A stretch of DNA of 64,000 bases from Castanea sativa (lineage: Eukaryota; Streptophyta; Magnoliopsida; Fagales; Fagaceae). The notes under the pieces are model-generated. The model saw only the letters and a list, made by a program, of their open reading frames with translations, made no database searches and had not been told where the DNA came from. The position numbers and the translations under genes were made by a program. Below, piece after piece: positions 1 through 10,030 of this stretch (positions are counted from its first letter, which is position 1; the number at the start of each line of letters is the position of its first letter). Where the stretch lies: positions 23,065,614-23,129,613 of the forward strand of contig NC_134015.1 of assembly GCF_040712315.1 (NCBI RefSeq), given 5' to 3'.

Positions 1-99
1 CCTCTTGGATGATTCTGCGAGGTATTTTCTGTCTCCAAATGTTACGTTGTCTAGGTCTTCATTTTTCTCATTTGTTTGATTATCATGTAAGGCTAAAAC
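1..99 (-). CDS. Possible internal exon at window edge, product unknown
   Basis: Read on the minus strand, these 99 bases are open for 33 codons in one frame. They follow a credible splice acceptor: a pyrimidine-rich tract ending in TTGACAG at 106-100. The translation starts VLALHDNQTNEKNEDLDNVT and is rich in Asn, Glu and Asp. It runs off the window, so neither the far end nor the donor can be seen. I do not recognise the family. A chance opening in AT-rich DNA is possible, but the acceptor context and the mixed codon use make a real exon plausible. Confidence 0.3.
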
Positions 100-106
100 C
101 TGTCAA

Positions 107-2157
107 CAATTAGAAGAATGATGATGAGCATATATGTGGCTAGTTTATATAGGCATCGATTGTTACAATTTATATAGGCATCGATTGAGTTATGGGTTAG
201 TGAGAGTAGACGGTTGATATTTGACATTAGCTTTTTATTCTCAAACCTCACTTTTTTTCATTGATTATTTCACATTCAATTTTATGTGTTAAATGTTTAC
301 ATTCTCTTGCCAATTGAGAATAACCTAACTAGTGTAAAAGGGTATATATTTTACCTTGAGTTATATTTGGCACTAGTGGCTCCACCTCTAAGTTAGGGTG
401 GTCTTTATAAGATCACCTTAACATGCAAATAAATGTATATATATTTGCCAAAAAAAATTATATACTAAGCTAACCTATTGTGACAATTCTAATAAAAATG
501 TTGAGCACCGTAACTTGAAAATCACAAGAATTTGAATTTAACAAAAATAAGAGTAATGATACATCTACAAAAATTTCACAACAAATCTTATATAGTAAAA
601 TTTAGGCCCAATACTAACATCACTTTTAAACCTTCCAATAACAGTTTGTCGATTAAGATTTGTTGTGAAAATATTATGGACGTAGCATTACTTCAAAAAT
701 AATTTTGGCCCCCAAACATAATTCTTAACCCCTTAAACCCAAAAAAAAAAAAATCATAATAAAAAAAATAAAAATTAGCCAAAAAAAAAAAACCCAAATT
801 AAAACAAGAGTAAACGAAACAACAAACTGAACAAATTATTTTAAAAGAAAGCCTATTTGAAAAAAAAAATCCTTAATCATTTAAATTTGTAACTCATTCA
901 GCCCATTACATAAAAATCATCTATAATTTCATTTTTCCTTCAAAAAAAAAAAAAATTGTCATCGTGAATTCTCCTAATTGACTCCCCTAAAAAAAATTCA
1001 TAAAAAGCCGTCATTTTGTGATCTAGTTTTAGGAGTATATGGTTACTATATGGCCGCAGGTTTAGGAGAGGTTGGTCCATCTTTTACATTATTGAATGTT
1101 GCATTATGTGTATGAATTCTGCAGAATTGCATGTACCATACTTCTACAAACAGTCAGTGGACAGTTAAATTTTTAGTGTTCTTTTCTGTGTGGTTGTATT
1201 TTCTTTTCTCTATTTTTTCCTGTTTTATGTTTTGAGATCTTTACAAGCTAACAATAATCTTTAAAATTAACCATGTGTGGGAAAGTGGGAATACTATTTG
1301 GAGAACTTTTTGCCCAGCACCCACAGGCTTATCAGATGAACTGAGAAGTAAACAATTTGAAATCAATCCTGTCTAAGGATTGCCTGTTGTCTGACTTCCT
1401 CCAGTTGATTAAAATTGAATACAAATGCAAATTTAGTGACTACAGAGAGGGTGAACCAGTATGACCTTCCAAGTTCTACCTAGTTTTTCCTATCTGGTCA
1501 AAAACAATAAGAAAGAGGAAGATGAAAAACTGACCTTGCATGCTACACTGCAATAGAGTGAATTATCTTGTAGAGTCCTATTACGGATGGTACACCTATG
1601 CTCCTTTAAATTGCTCAGCTTCTGCTCTTGGTGGTGCTGGTGAGTTCTTGGCTTCAAAAATACCACTTTGGCTCCATTTGTATGATATGACTGTGAACAA
1701 GAAATTGCACTTAAACATTGGTTGATGTATCTCTATGCGTTGCTATAATGCACGTGTCGCCAAATTTGGTGTTGCTACATTATCACATTGCTGCAATAGT
1801 TTACACAAATATACATTATTGCTACATGGAAGCATATAAAAGAAATTGTGTTGGGATTATGGGTGGTACGTACGTGCTCTTTACATCTTTCGGCCAGGTT
1901 TCTCCGCTAGGACAGGTTAAGAGTCAGATCATATTCATATGAAAGAGCTTTTTAGTACTTGGCTGATAGCCTGGTATGATATAACAGACTAAAAGGGGAT
2001 ATCATTGATAGACAGGACATTGGTTTTGGCTACCTCATCATTAATCATATGTTGGTCTCTCAAAGAACAATCTTATGGAAGTTTTTGACATTTTTTTTTC
2101 AATTTTTATAAAATTTTCTTAAAATAAATAATTAATATATACCCTAAGGTATATATG
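107..2157. other. Intergenic, no gene recognised
   Basis: AT-rich sequence with many short A-runs between 730 and 960. The part from about 1250 to 1950 has more balanced base composition and could be old genic or UTR sequence. Its open frames are short, in different phases, and match no family I know. Confidence 0.5.
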
Positions 2158-2158
2158 A

Positions 2159-2353
2159 ACTAAACCTTAATTTAATACTTTCTAATGATGACCATGTCTC
2201 CCTTTGACCATGAAGTAAGTGACCTATAATAAATAATAAGACTAGTCACTAAAATATCTTAACTAAACCTTAATTTAATACTTTCTAATGATGACCATGC
2301 CTCCCTTTGACCATGAAGTAAGTGACCTATAATAAATAATAAGACTAGTCACT
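2159..2353. repeat. Two-copy tandem duplication, about 103-bp period
   Basis: The block 2159-2250 is repeated almost exactly at 2262-2353, with an 11-bp spacer. Both contain TCCCTTTGACCATGAAGTAA. The only difference seen is a T/C in ATGTCTCC versus ATGCCTCC, so the duplication is recent. No coding content. Confidence 0.9.
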
Positions 2354-2527
2354 AGAGTCACAAAAATTTAACAAAATATTTTACAATTACAAAAGTGTTG
2401 AGTATTAAATGATAGATGATAAAATGATATCAATAGTGGTTACATGTGAGAATTAATAAAAACTTACCAACTTAATTTTTGTAGAAAATACTTAAAAAAT
2501 TATTGTGTACATACATATTGTTACTTT

Positions 2528-2642
2528 TTTTTTTCTTTTTTTTTTTAGAAACACACCCACATATATATATATATATATATACATATATATATAGGGGAAG
2601 TGGATGAGATAAGGGAATACACTCACACGCCAACACCAAAAC
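2528..2642 (-). mobile_element. Short poly(A) retroposon, probably 5'-truncated
   Basis: The insert is flanked by a 20-bp direct repeat, TACATACRTATTGTTACTTT, at 2508-2527 and 2643-2662 with one mismatch. Next to the left copy is a long T-rich run, which is a poly(A) tail on the minus strand. Long variable target duplications with an A-tail are the mark of LINE-type target-primed reverse transcription. The body also holds an (AT)n run at about 2561-2593. No A or B box is visible, so it may be the 3' fragment of a SINE or LINE. Confidence 0.65.
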
Positions 2643-2674
2643 TACATACGTATTGTTACTTTATAATATGTAAA

Positions 2675-2690
2675 CCCCCCCCCCCCCCCA
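2675..2690. repeat. Poly(C) run
   Basis: About 15-16 uninterrupted cytosines in otherwise AT-rich DNA. The exact length is prone to sequencing error. Confidence 0.8.
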
Positions 2691-2699
2691 CATGAAGAT

Positions 2700-3271
2700 T
2701 GATGTCTTATACTTTATTGTATATTTGTATTTGAATAGTAGGTGCATCATAAATACCTTCAGTTACTATTTGCTAAAGGGGTGAAGTATCACAAATCAAC
2801 CAATATCTATTATATATATTTTTGAGAAAAATATCTATAATATCTAATACCATATATAAAAATAGAAGCTGAGAGAAAGTTTCGTTATATAATTAAGTTT
2901 GGTTCGCCACGTAGGAAAAATATCGACTTTAAAAATTGTTACTTATTAAAAAGAAATAAAAAACTCTAAAAGGACTTCCAAATTAGAGGATGCACACAAT
3001 GATGACACATGTCCATTTCTCCAAACATATATACCATGATGGCATGTCATCTATTCTTAAAACTAAAAGACTCATAAAATTAAAGATTTTAGTAAAAGCG
3101 ACTATTCATTTACTACAAAATCCTTTCATTTTCTTCTCTAAAAAAACCCTTTTCATTTTCTTCTAAATCCTTTCATTCCTCAATTTGGCCTATTTCTAAT
3201 ATTATTTACTAAGATTTTTTTTGTGTGTGGCTATTTACTATTCACATTTGACCATCTGATAATGACCAATA

Positions 3272-3308
<37 letters not shown>

Positions 3309-3880
3309 TAATAACAATCACTTATGCTTGAAGACCCTGTAAATGTTGTATAAAATCTTTAAAGAAGAATTTTTTTTATACAAGTAGATATTCTACTATA
3401 TATAACTTAATTCAAGTGTAAATGTATGTGAAACTCTCTTTTAAAAATTGTTTAAATTGCAAATTTTTGTAATTTAAAATTATACATAAAATGTAATTTT
3501 ATAGATCATATAGTATATAATATTCGATTAGCACAAAATTTAACATGTGTATTAAGAAATAAATAACTTGTAATCCGATGATTATATTTTTGAAATACGT
3601 AGTAATGTTAATGATATTGAGTAATGTTGTAACTTTAAATTACAATCAATTTTGTAGTTAAACTTTATTTATTATAGAATATTGAACCTTCTTAAAATAG
3701 ACCAAATAAATGAGTGTTTGTTTACCATTCCTTTTTAAAATCCTTTGAAAACCCTATCACTATTATGGAATTTAGCACGTTAGTAATTATTTAGTTAGAT
3801 TTGTGTGAATATTCACATTTAGTTCACATAATTAATTAAGTGTTATATAAATCAAATATATTTCAAGTTTATTGCTTAAA
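2700..3880. other. Intergenic AT-rich stretch
   Basis: No gene seen. It contains an (AT)n microsatellite at about 3276-3303 and short T-runs. Open frames are below 60 codons. Confidence 0.6.
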
Positions 3881-3889
3881 TATTTTCAT

Positions 3890-4093
3890 TTAAATGGGCA
3901 CCATTAGAAGACTCCAAACTGGAGGATGTGCCAAAGTATTACCTTGCCAGCGTGTATGAGAGAGAGAAAAATAATGTAAGGAACTAACTGAAGACATAAT
4001 GTCTTTAACCAAGTGACCCACAAATGGATGGTGAAAACACTGCAGTTTAATCTCCAAGATTGATGCCTCTGAGTCTCCTTCAAAGATCGAGCT
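3890..4093 (-). pseudogene. LINE terminal RNase H fragment
   Basis: Below the MITE, the minus strand continues with a segment holding SSIFEGDSEASILEI, HPFVGHLVKDI and HTRWQGNTLAH. This matches the last helices and strands of the plant LINE RNase H fold (the EGDS and RxGNxxAH signatures). It would degrade RNA in RNA-DNA hybrids. Only the C-terminal half remains on this side of the MITE insertion. Confidence 0.75.
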
Positions 4094-4101
4094 ATGTAAG
4101 T

Positions 4102-4663
4102 TAGGCCTGTCCACCCAGAGTCGGACCCGATCCAACCGACCAGACCCGGCAGCAACTGACCAACCCGCGACCGACCCGTGAGCTCCGGCGGTGAGCGGCG
4201 GGTTGCGAATCCCAAAAATCGAGTCCGGCGGGTCGGTTGGCGGGTTCTCTCCTCTAAAACCCACCTCAACCGACCCGACTAGAGAGCTTACAAAATCCGG
4301 TGATTCAACGATTTTCCAGCACGTTTTTGGTCATATTACTCTAGATCCAACGAGATTTATGCCGGATTTGGGGAGATCTCAACCAGATCTGGTGGAAATC
4401 TCACCGGATCTAGCGAGATCTCACCAGATCCGATGAGATCTCCGCCGGATCTGGCGAATTTTCACCTGAAAAAATCAATTTCGACGGACTTTTCCACTGT
4501 GGACGACCCGACCGGAACCGACCGCTTTCCGATGCCTATCCGACCGCTTTGATCTGACAGGCTCGCCAGTCGGTGGCGGGTCTAAATGTCCTCCACCCGA
4601 TTCTGTCGGGTCGGTCGCAGGTTGGGCACAAACCCGACTCGGACCGACCCGTGGACACCCCTA
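4102..4663. mobile_element. hAT-like MITE inserted in the LINE
   Basis: A 562-bp non-coding element, GC-rich compared with its surroundings. It begins TAGGCCTGTCCAC, and the reverse complement of its end begins TAGGGGTGTCCAC (11 of 13 identical). The flanks are an 8-bp duplication with one mismatch: ATGTAAGT at 4094-4101 and ATGGAAGT at 4664-4671. Repeated CCGACCCG/CGGGTCGG and GATCTC/CGGATCT words fill the interior, as in hAT subterminal regions. Short open frames inside are by-products of this repetition. Confidence 0.85.
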
Positions 4664-5330
4664 ATGGAAGTTGAGTTCTTGAATAAAAAAGACTGCCCTT
4701 CGAACTGCATTGGTGATCCCCAAACCAGCCCGATATCCTCACATCCCCAAAGAGCATGGGCCACAGATTTGGGTACTTTGTCGCATCTGGGACAAATTGA
4801 TGATTGAACCACCTTCCACCTTGCCAAATTTTCCATGGTAGGAAGGGAATCAGTACAAGCTCTCCACACAAAAGTTTTAAAATTATTTGGCACCTTCATT
4901 GCCCATAAACCCGCCAAAAACTTTCTGCTCTCTTCAGTATCTGAAGCCGAAGCAAGGTCCCTATTTTCCATATCACATAGGATTTGATACCTCGTCTTAA
5001 CTGCATATTTTTCATCCTTGGACTTTGGCAGATTAAAATATCTTCATGAGGTGTAAAACAGATTAAGATAGACTTTATTTTCTAAGCTCCAAAAGGAAGA
5101 AAATAGGTTTCAATGAGGAACACATTCCACCAGCCCGAGGTGCTATCACGGAGATCTGCCAACACTGCATCAGCTGGTAGAATCAAAATCGGGGAAGCGA
5201 CCTTGCCCGAGCCTTCACCAGGCAGCCAACAATCATGATATATTCGGTTTTTAAGGCCATCACCAATTCTCCATCTAGCCCCTGTAGCAACTACTTTGCG
5301 TGCACTGAGAATACTCTGCCAGACATAGGG
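4664..5330 (-). pseudogene. LINE zf-RVT zinc-binding region
   Basis: Downstream of the RT, minus-strand reading gives the spacer typical of plant LINEs (RWRIGDGLKNRIYHDCWLPG near 5215-5275). It is followed by the zf-RVT domain, with WAMKVPNNFKTFVWRA, then CPRCD and SVAHALWGCE (4664-4970). The spaced Cys residues and the HALWGC signature are those of PF13966-type domains that follow plant L1 reverse transcriptases. The reading frame runs into the MITE at 4663. Confidence 0.8.
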
Positions 5331-5689
5331 ACCTGACTATTGTTTTGCCGATAAAATATCATTTGTTGGGAAGAATTTTTCCTTGAAAACTATAAAATAG
5401 AATCTTTATCATGAAACAGTCTTCATACTTGCTTTGCTAACATTGCTTCATTGAACTTTCTTAAGTCTTTAAAACTCATCCCACCTTCACTCTTTGGTAA
5501 ACAAAGAATATCCCACTTCAGTCTTTAAAAATTTTGTTTTTTAATCATAGACTCTATATCATGGCAAAGGCCCAAGGGTAGCTTGAATGGCCTGAATGAT
5601 GAACTTTAATAAGAACTCTCTTCCCACTTGTAACAAAAGCTTCTCTTTTCACCCTTGTAATTTACCCCAAATCCTCTCCTTGATATAAT

Positions 5690-6600
5690 TTAAACTTTCC
5701 TTCTTATTTCTTCCCACCACTGGAGCCCTAAATATTTCTCGTACTCCTTAATTTCCGAAACACCTAGAAAGTTTTTCAAATCATTTTTGGTATTGTCAGA
5801 TACTGACTTTCCAAAAAACAAATTTGTCTTCAAGCTATTAACTTGCTGTCTCGAAACTTTTTGATACTTAGATAAGATGGTTCGAATTGCTTGCATTTCT
5901 CCCATCTTTGCTCTACAAAAAATTGGTGAAAAAAAGATGGGATATTTGTGAGCCATTCTTACATAAGGAAAAACCTTTAAGCTCACCAGCAGCCACAACC
6001 TGTTGAATCAATCCCTTAAGACCTTCAGAGAAGATCAAGAAAAGATAGGGGGAATAGAGGATCCCCCTGTTGAATTCCGCTTGTTGGTTGGAACTTACCC
6101 CGTGGTTCACCATTTATTAGGATGGAGTAAGATACTGTTCTGACTGTCTCCATCACCATCCCTACCCATTTGTCATGAAAGCCCATTTTCAACATTAGTT
6201 AGGCAAGGAAGAGCCACTCCACTCTGTCGTAGGCTTTGTTCATATCTAGTTTCATTGCCATGTAACCTTCCTTGCCTATTTTCTTTGTCTTCATATGATG
6301 CAAAGTTTCAAAAGCTATTAAAATATTGTCCGAGATTGCTTTATCGGATTGGAAAGCACTCTGGGATTCTGAAACAACAAGCGGTAGCAGACTTTTCAAC
6401 TGGTTAGCTAACACTTTTGATATCAATTTATACAAGATATTACAAAGAACAATAGGTCTGAGTTTAGTAAATCTTTCAGGACTTTTTATTTTTGGAATGA
6501 GGGTGGTATAGGTATGATTAATATTAGCTGGGATAGTACCTAAGTTTAAGCAAGACAACATTGCACACGAGACATCATCACCAATGGAGCTCTAATAGTG
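5690..6600 (-). pseudogene. LINE reverse transcriptase domain, catalytically dead
   Basis: Minus-strand pieces at 6199-6561, 5913-6113 and 5690-5998 together cover the RT fingers and palm. Motif A is intact as KLDMNKAYDRVEW, preceded by LRPIVLCNILYKLISKVLAN. The motif B region reads ILYSPYLFLIF. Motif C, normally FADD in plant LINEs, reads LFFTNFL, so both catalytic aspartates are lost. A later fragment with KTNLFFGKSVS matches the thumb side. The pieces lie in different frames. Identification is firm; activity is excluded. Confidence 0.85.
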
Positions 6601-7316
6601 TTGATAACAAATAGGTGGCATGCCATTTGGACCCAGGGCTTTCAAAGGAGCCATTTGATTTAGAGTCAAATCAACTTCTTGTCTCATAAAATCTCTTATT
6701 AAATCTGCATCCATTGAATCAGATACTACCTATGGGATTGTATCAAGGATATTCCCTAATTGGTTCGGGTTTTTGAGGTTGTGAAGAGATTCCTGCAATA
6801 CTCAATAAATAGTCCTTTTATTTGATCATCACCTTCACACTAGCCTCCATTTGAATTTTGTAGGTGCTTTACTCTGTTACGTCTGAATCTTTGAGTTGCT
6901 TTTCCATGGAAATACCTTGTGTTTTGATCACCCTCTTTCAGCTAATGAAGTTTCGAGAGCTGCTACCAAAGCTTCTCCTCACTGGTCAGCAAGTCCCTCA
7001 ATTCTGTCTTGAGCAGATGTAATCGGTCTGCACAGCCATCACGGGTAGCTGGCCATTCTGCTTCCTTCACCTGTTTCTTCTTCTAATGTAGAGCTTGGTT
7101 GATGTTCCCAAAAGACTCCCTACTCCAACATATTAGTTTGGTTCGAAAATTCTTCAAATTTGCCTCTACCACCGACATGGGAGAGGATGAAAAAAGAGAA
7201 GAAATCCAAGCCGCTTCAACCATTGAGTGACATGATTCTTCCTTCAACCAAACCTGCTTGAACCTCTAAGGCCTTTGTTTTCGACTCTGAATACCCTCAG
7301 GATGAATAATAATGGG

Positions 7317-8010
7317 CTAGTAGTTCGAGAAAGCAAATTCCAGGTGAAAGATAGACGAGTCAAGGAAAAGAGAAATACATTCCGTGTTTGCTACAACCCT
7401 GTCCAACCATTCCCACCCTGTTATACTCCCTGCCATACGTTTGCACCAAGTAAACTTTGGACCTATGTAGCCCAAGTCAACAAAACTGCATTCATCCAGT
7501 ACTTCACAGAAATCTTTCATTTGATTTTTTGGCCTTGCCCTACCACCCAATTTCTCATGAGACTTAATAATCTCGTTGAAATCTCCAGCACATAACCATG
7601 GAAATGAAGAGCTGAGATTAAGGGATTTCAAAACATTCCAAGACTCAGGATTCTTGTGTGTTTTGGGATAGCCATAGAACCCTGTAAATCTCCATGAATT
7701 TTCTTTGCCTTCATTGATCACTGCGTTGATATGGTTAAGAGAGGAAGTAACAACTGAAATATCAAAATTAGACTTCCACAAAAGTACCAGACCGCCACCT
7801 TGATTAATCTTTGATACAACATGTTTCTGTCCAAGATCAAAATTTCGTAAAAGTAACCTTAGCCTTACTTCATCCAGCTATGTCTCGGCTATAAACACGA
7901 TTGTAGGATCTTGTGTCTGGACCAAATCACCGAGCTCTCGAATTGTCTATGGGTTCCCAAGCCCACAACAATTCCAAACCAAGAAACTCATTGCTTTTGA
8001 TAGGGCTGCC
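7317..8010 (-). pseudogene. LINE endonuclease domain (EEP family), degenerate
   Basis: The frame opens near 7995 with the N-terminal endonuclease motif NCCGLGNP (about 7975) and continues through a region resembling GGLVLLWK near 7790. The best-preserved part (7317-7781) carries CAGDFNEI, the GDFNEI motif typical of plant LINE endonucleases, and FTWCKR downstream. In intact elements this domain nicks target DNA to prime reverse transcription. Stop codons between 7800 and 7900 break the frame, so no full-length enzyme can be made. Confidence 0.8.
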
Positions 8011-8170
8011 CTTATTTGAGAGAGAAACCAGACGGTGTTTACTTGGTAACTTTGTTGGATCATTCACAATACTAGAGAGTCGTTTTGAAGTAACGAGCTT
8101 CGTACAGCTTGAATATGCTCTTGTTCTTGATTTTATTAATCTCTTCTAGGTGTTAGCTTGCGGTGGAGGA

Positions 8171-8376
8171 TCAGCCAAAACCTAGTTAATGAATTTCAAA
8201 CAAAATTTGTGACTTCAGTTTCTACTATAAATTAATTTATGGCTTTTTAATTTTTTATTATTTCTCTACTAAATTGCTTTTTATTTCTTCCATCATCCAT
8301 AAAAAGAAGCAACCTTTTCTCTCTCTATCACCAAGATTCCAATAAGCAATCCCTCAAGCAAGCCATGAAATGTACC

Positions 8377-8434
<58 letters not shown>

Positions 8435-9034
8435 ATTCTTTTTAGATATGTGTTTGGAAATACTATTCAAAATGCACTAAAACTAGTTTTTTTGGAACAC
8501 AAAAAATTAGGGTTTATGCCAAGAAAATAAAGTCTTTTTTGACTAATTACTAGCAACTATTTATTTTAATACTTTTATAAAACCTACATAATTTGGATAG
8601 GAATTGGTTTGGATGAGGATGATGATGTTATGTTTATTATATGTCTACTTAGTAAATTTGTTGCTTTATACTTTGATTAAAAAAATACAAAAGGAAATCT
8701 TTATTAGGTTTATACAAGTTACTTGATAAAATTGCTGAATTGTCTATTTTTTTCTCTAGAAATCCTAATATATTGAGTGTGGTTAGGAGGAAGAGAGGTG
8801 AGGATGGTAGGGTTGGTGGTGATCAGCAATCCAAGTTAGAGTTAAGCTCACTATATTGAATATTTTTTGTTAGTTTCATGTTATTCACGTATGTGAGATT
8901 ATTTTTAGAATACTTTCTTTTAATTTGAAGCTATATGCCTATAAAAAAACCATTAGGGAATCCTTAAAAGAAAAGGAAAAAAGAAAAAGAAAAAAGAAAC
9001 TAATTTTTTTTTTTTTGAGAACAAAACTAAGAAG
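8171..9034. other. Spacer with (CT)n(TA)n microsatellite
   Basis: No gene seen. A compound microsatellite, (CT)n followed by (TA)n, spans about 8376-8434. The rest is AT-rich, with T-runs near 9007-9016 just before the gypsy element. Confidence 0.7.
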
Positions 9035-9039
9035 TCTTT

Positions 9040-9622
9040 TGATGATGCTTAGAAATCAGTAGGTTGGAATACTTCAGGCTATGGTGATGGTTGTAGATCC
9101 TGAAAAGAAAGAAAAAATTGTCAAGGGTGACCGGTGTAACCCGGCCAAGGACCCTTCAACGATTAAGTCAATTTTCTCTGTAGAATACAAGGATGAGAAA
9201 CTATGGATCATAGAACTTACCTTGAGTGAATGGGACTTGCTCATTTTATAGAGAGTTAGAAGTGAGTTTACTTGCTCGGATCTACCACCATTATGGGTGA
9301 TGTATGTGGTTAATGGTGAAAATGGGGTACGTGGAGCGGATTACGGGGAATCCCCTCCACATTTTAGGAGTAGTGCATCACAGTCTAATTATATGATGCG
9401 TTTTGAGAACTTTCTCATAGAATTCACTAAGTGTCCTCTGGTCGTCCATGCCCTTAGGTCATGGATGACCATCTTGAAATTGGATGACTTTGTTACCTAT
9501 GAATGAGTTGTATTTTCACCTATGATGCTCTCCCTAGATTTCTTTCCTCACAAAGCTTTCTGGACGTGGTCTAGTTATGGACGACCACTATGGACGAGTT
9601 GACCTTAGATTGATCCCCATCA
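9040..9622 (-). repeat. 3' LTR of the TAT element
   Basis: 583 bp with canonical TG...CA ends on the plus strand. The equivalent TATA box lies at about 9244-9251 on the minus strand. Just upstream on the minus strand is a purine-rich tract, AAGGAAAATGGGGCAAC (9623-9639), the expected plus-strand primer for reverse transcription. Confidence 0.9.
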
Positions 9623-9639
9623 GTTGCCCCATTTTCCTT

Positions 9640-10030
9640 GTGTCGTCCATGCTAATGTTGGCTTGACACGTGGTGGTTTTCCATTGGTTGAGGGGTCCTC
9701 CAGGTGGCATATTAGGATAATCCGAAATTGAATGCTCTAGATGTTGACATGTGGCATGATCTTGGGGCTTGCTTGTCACATCATTTCGTTCTTCAAGAAA
9801 AGTGCCATGTGGCATTTTCTGGTTGGTTCACATCGTTTCAGTGTCCAGGTCTGCCGCCTGTAAATAGTGCAATTCCTCTCTTACCCTCTCACATTTCTCA
9901 TATTTTCTCCTTTGACATCAGTCGTCTAGCACTTCGTCTAGGAGTTTCCTCCCGTCCTTAGTCATCCTAGTTTAGAGCCAGGTATCCTCTTCTCTTCGTT
10001 TCTAAGATTTTCTTTAGAGTTTTTTTCAAA
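9640..10030 (+). promoter_or_regulatory. Possible promoter/leader of the antisense ORF
   Basis: About 390 bp between the polypurine tract and the antisense ATG. It contains CCTGTAAATAGTGC near 9858 and then pyrimidine-rich leader sequence before the ATG. Inferred only from position; no clear TATA box was confirmed. Confidence 0.25.

Larger units (their letters stand above)
3890..8170 (-). mobile_element. L1-type non-LTR retrotransposon (LINE), inactive
   Basis: Reading the minus strand from about 8000 down to 3890 gives the plant L1 ORF2 domains in order: apurinic endonuclease, reverse transcriptase, zf-RVT zinc-binding domain and a terminal RNase H. All are broken by stops and frameshifts. 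ORF1 (the gag-like nucleic-acid-binding protein) is missing, so the 5' end is probably truncated near 8170. No clear poly(A) tail or target duplication is visible at the 3' end near 3890. A hAT-type MITE (4102-4663) interrupts the element between zf-RVT and RNase H and is therefore younger. Confidence 0.85.

Noticed and set aside
1540..1942. Two short plus-strand ORFs near 1.5-1.9 kb
   Set aside because: No start context, splice signals or family match.
4191..4436. 81-codon ORF MSGGLRIPKIES...
   Set aside because: Lies wholly within the hAT MITE and reflects its repeated GATCTC/CCGGAT words.
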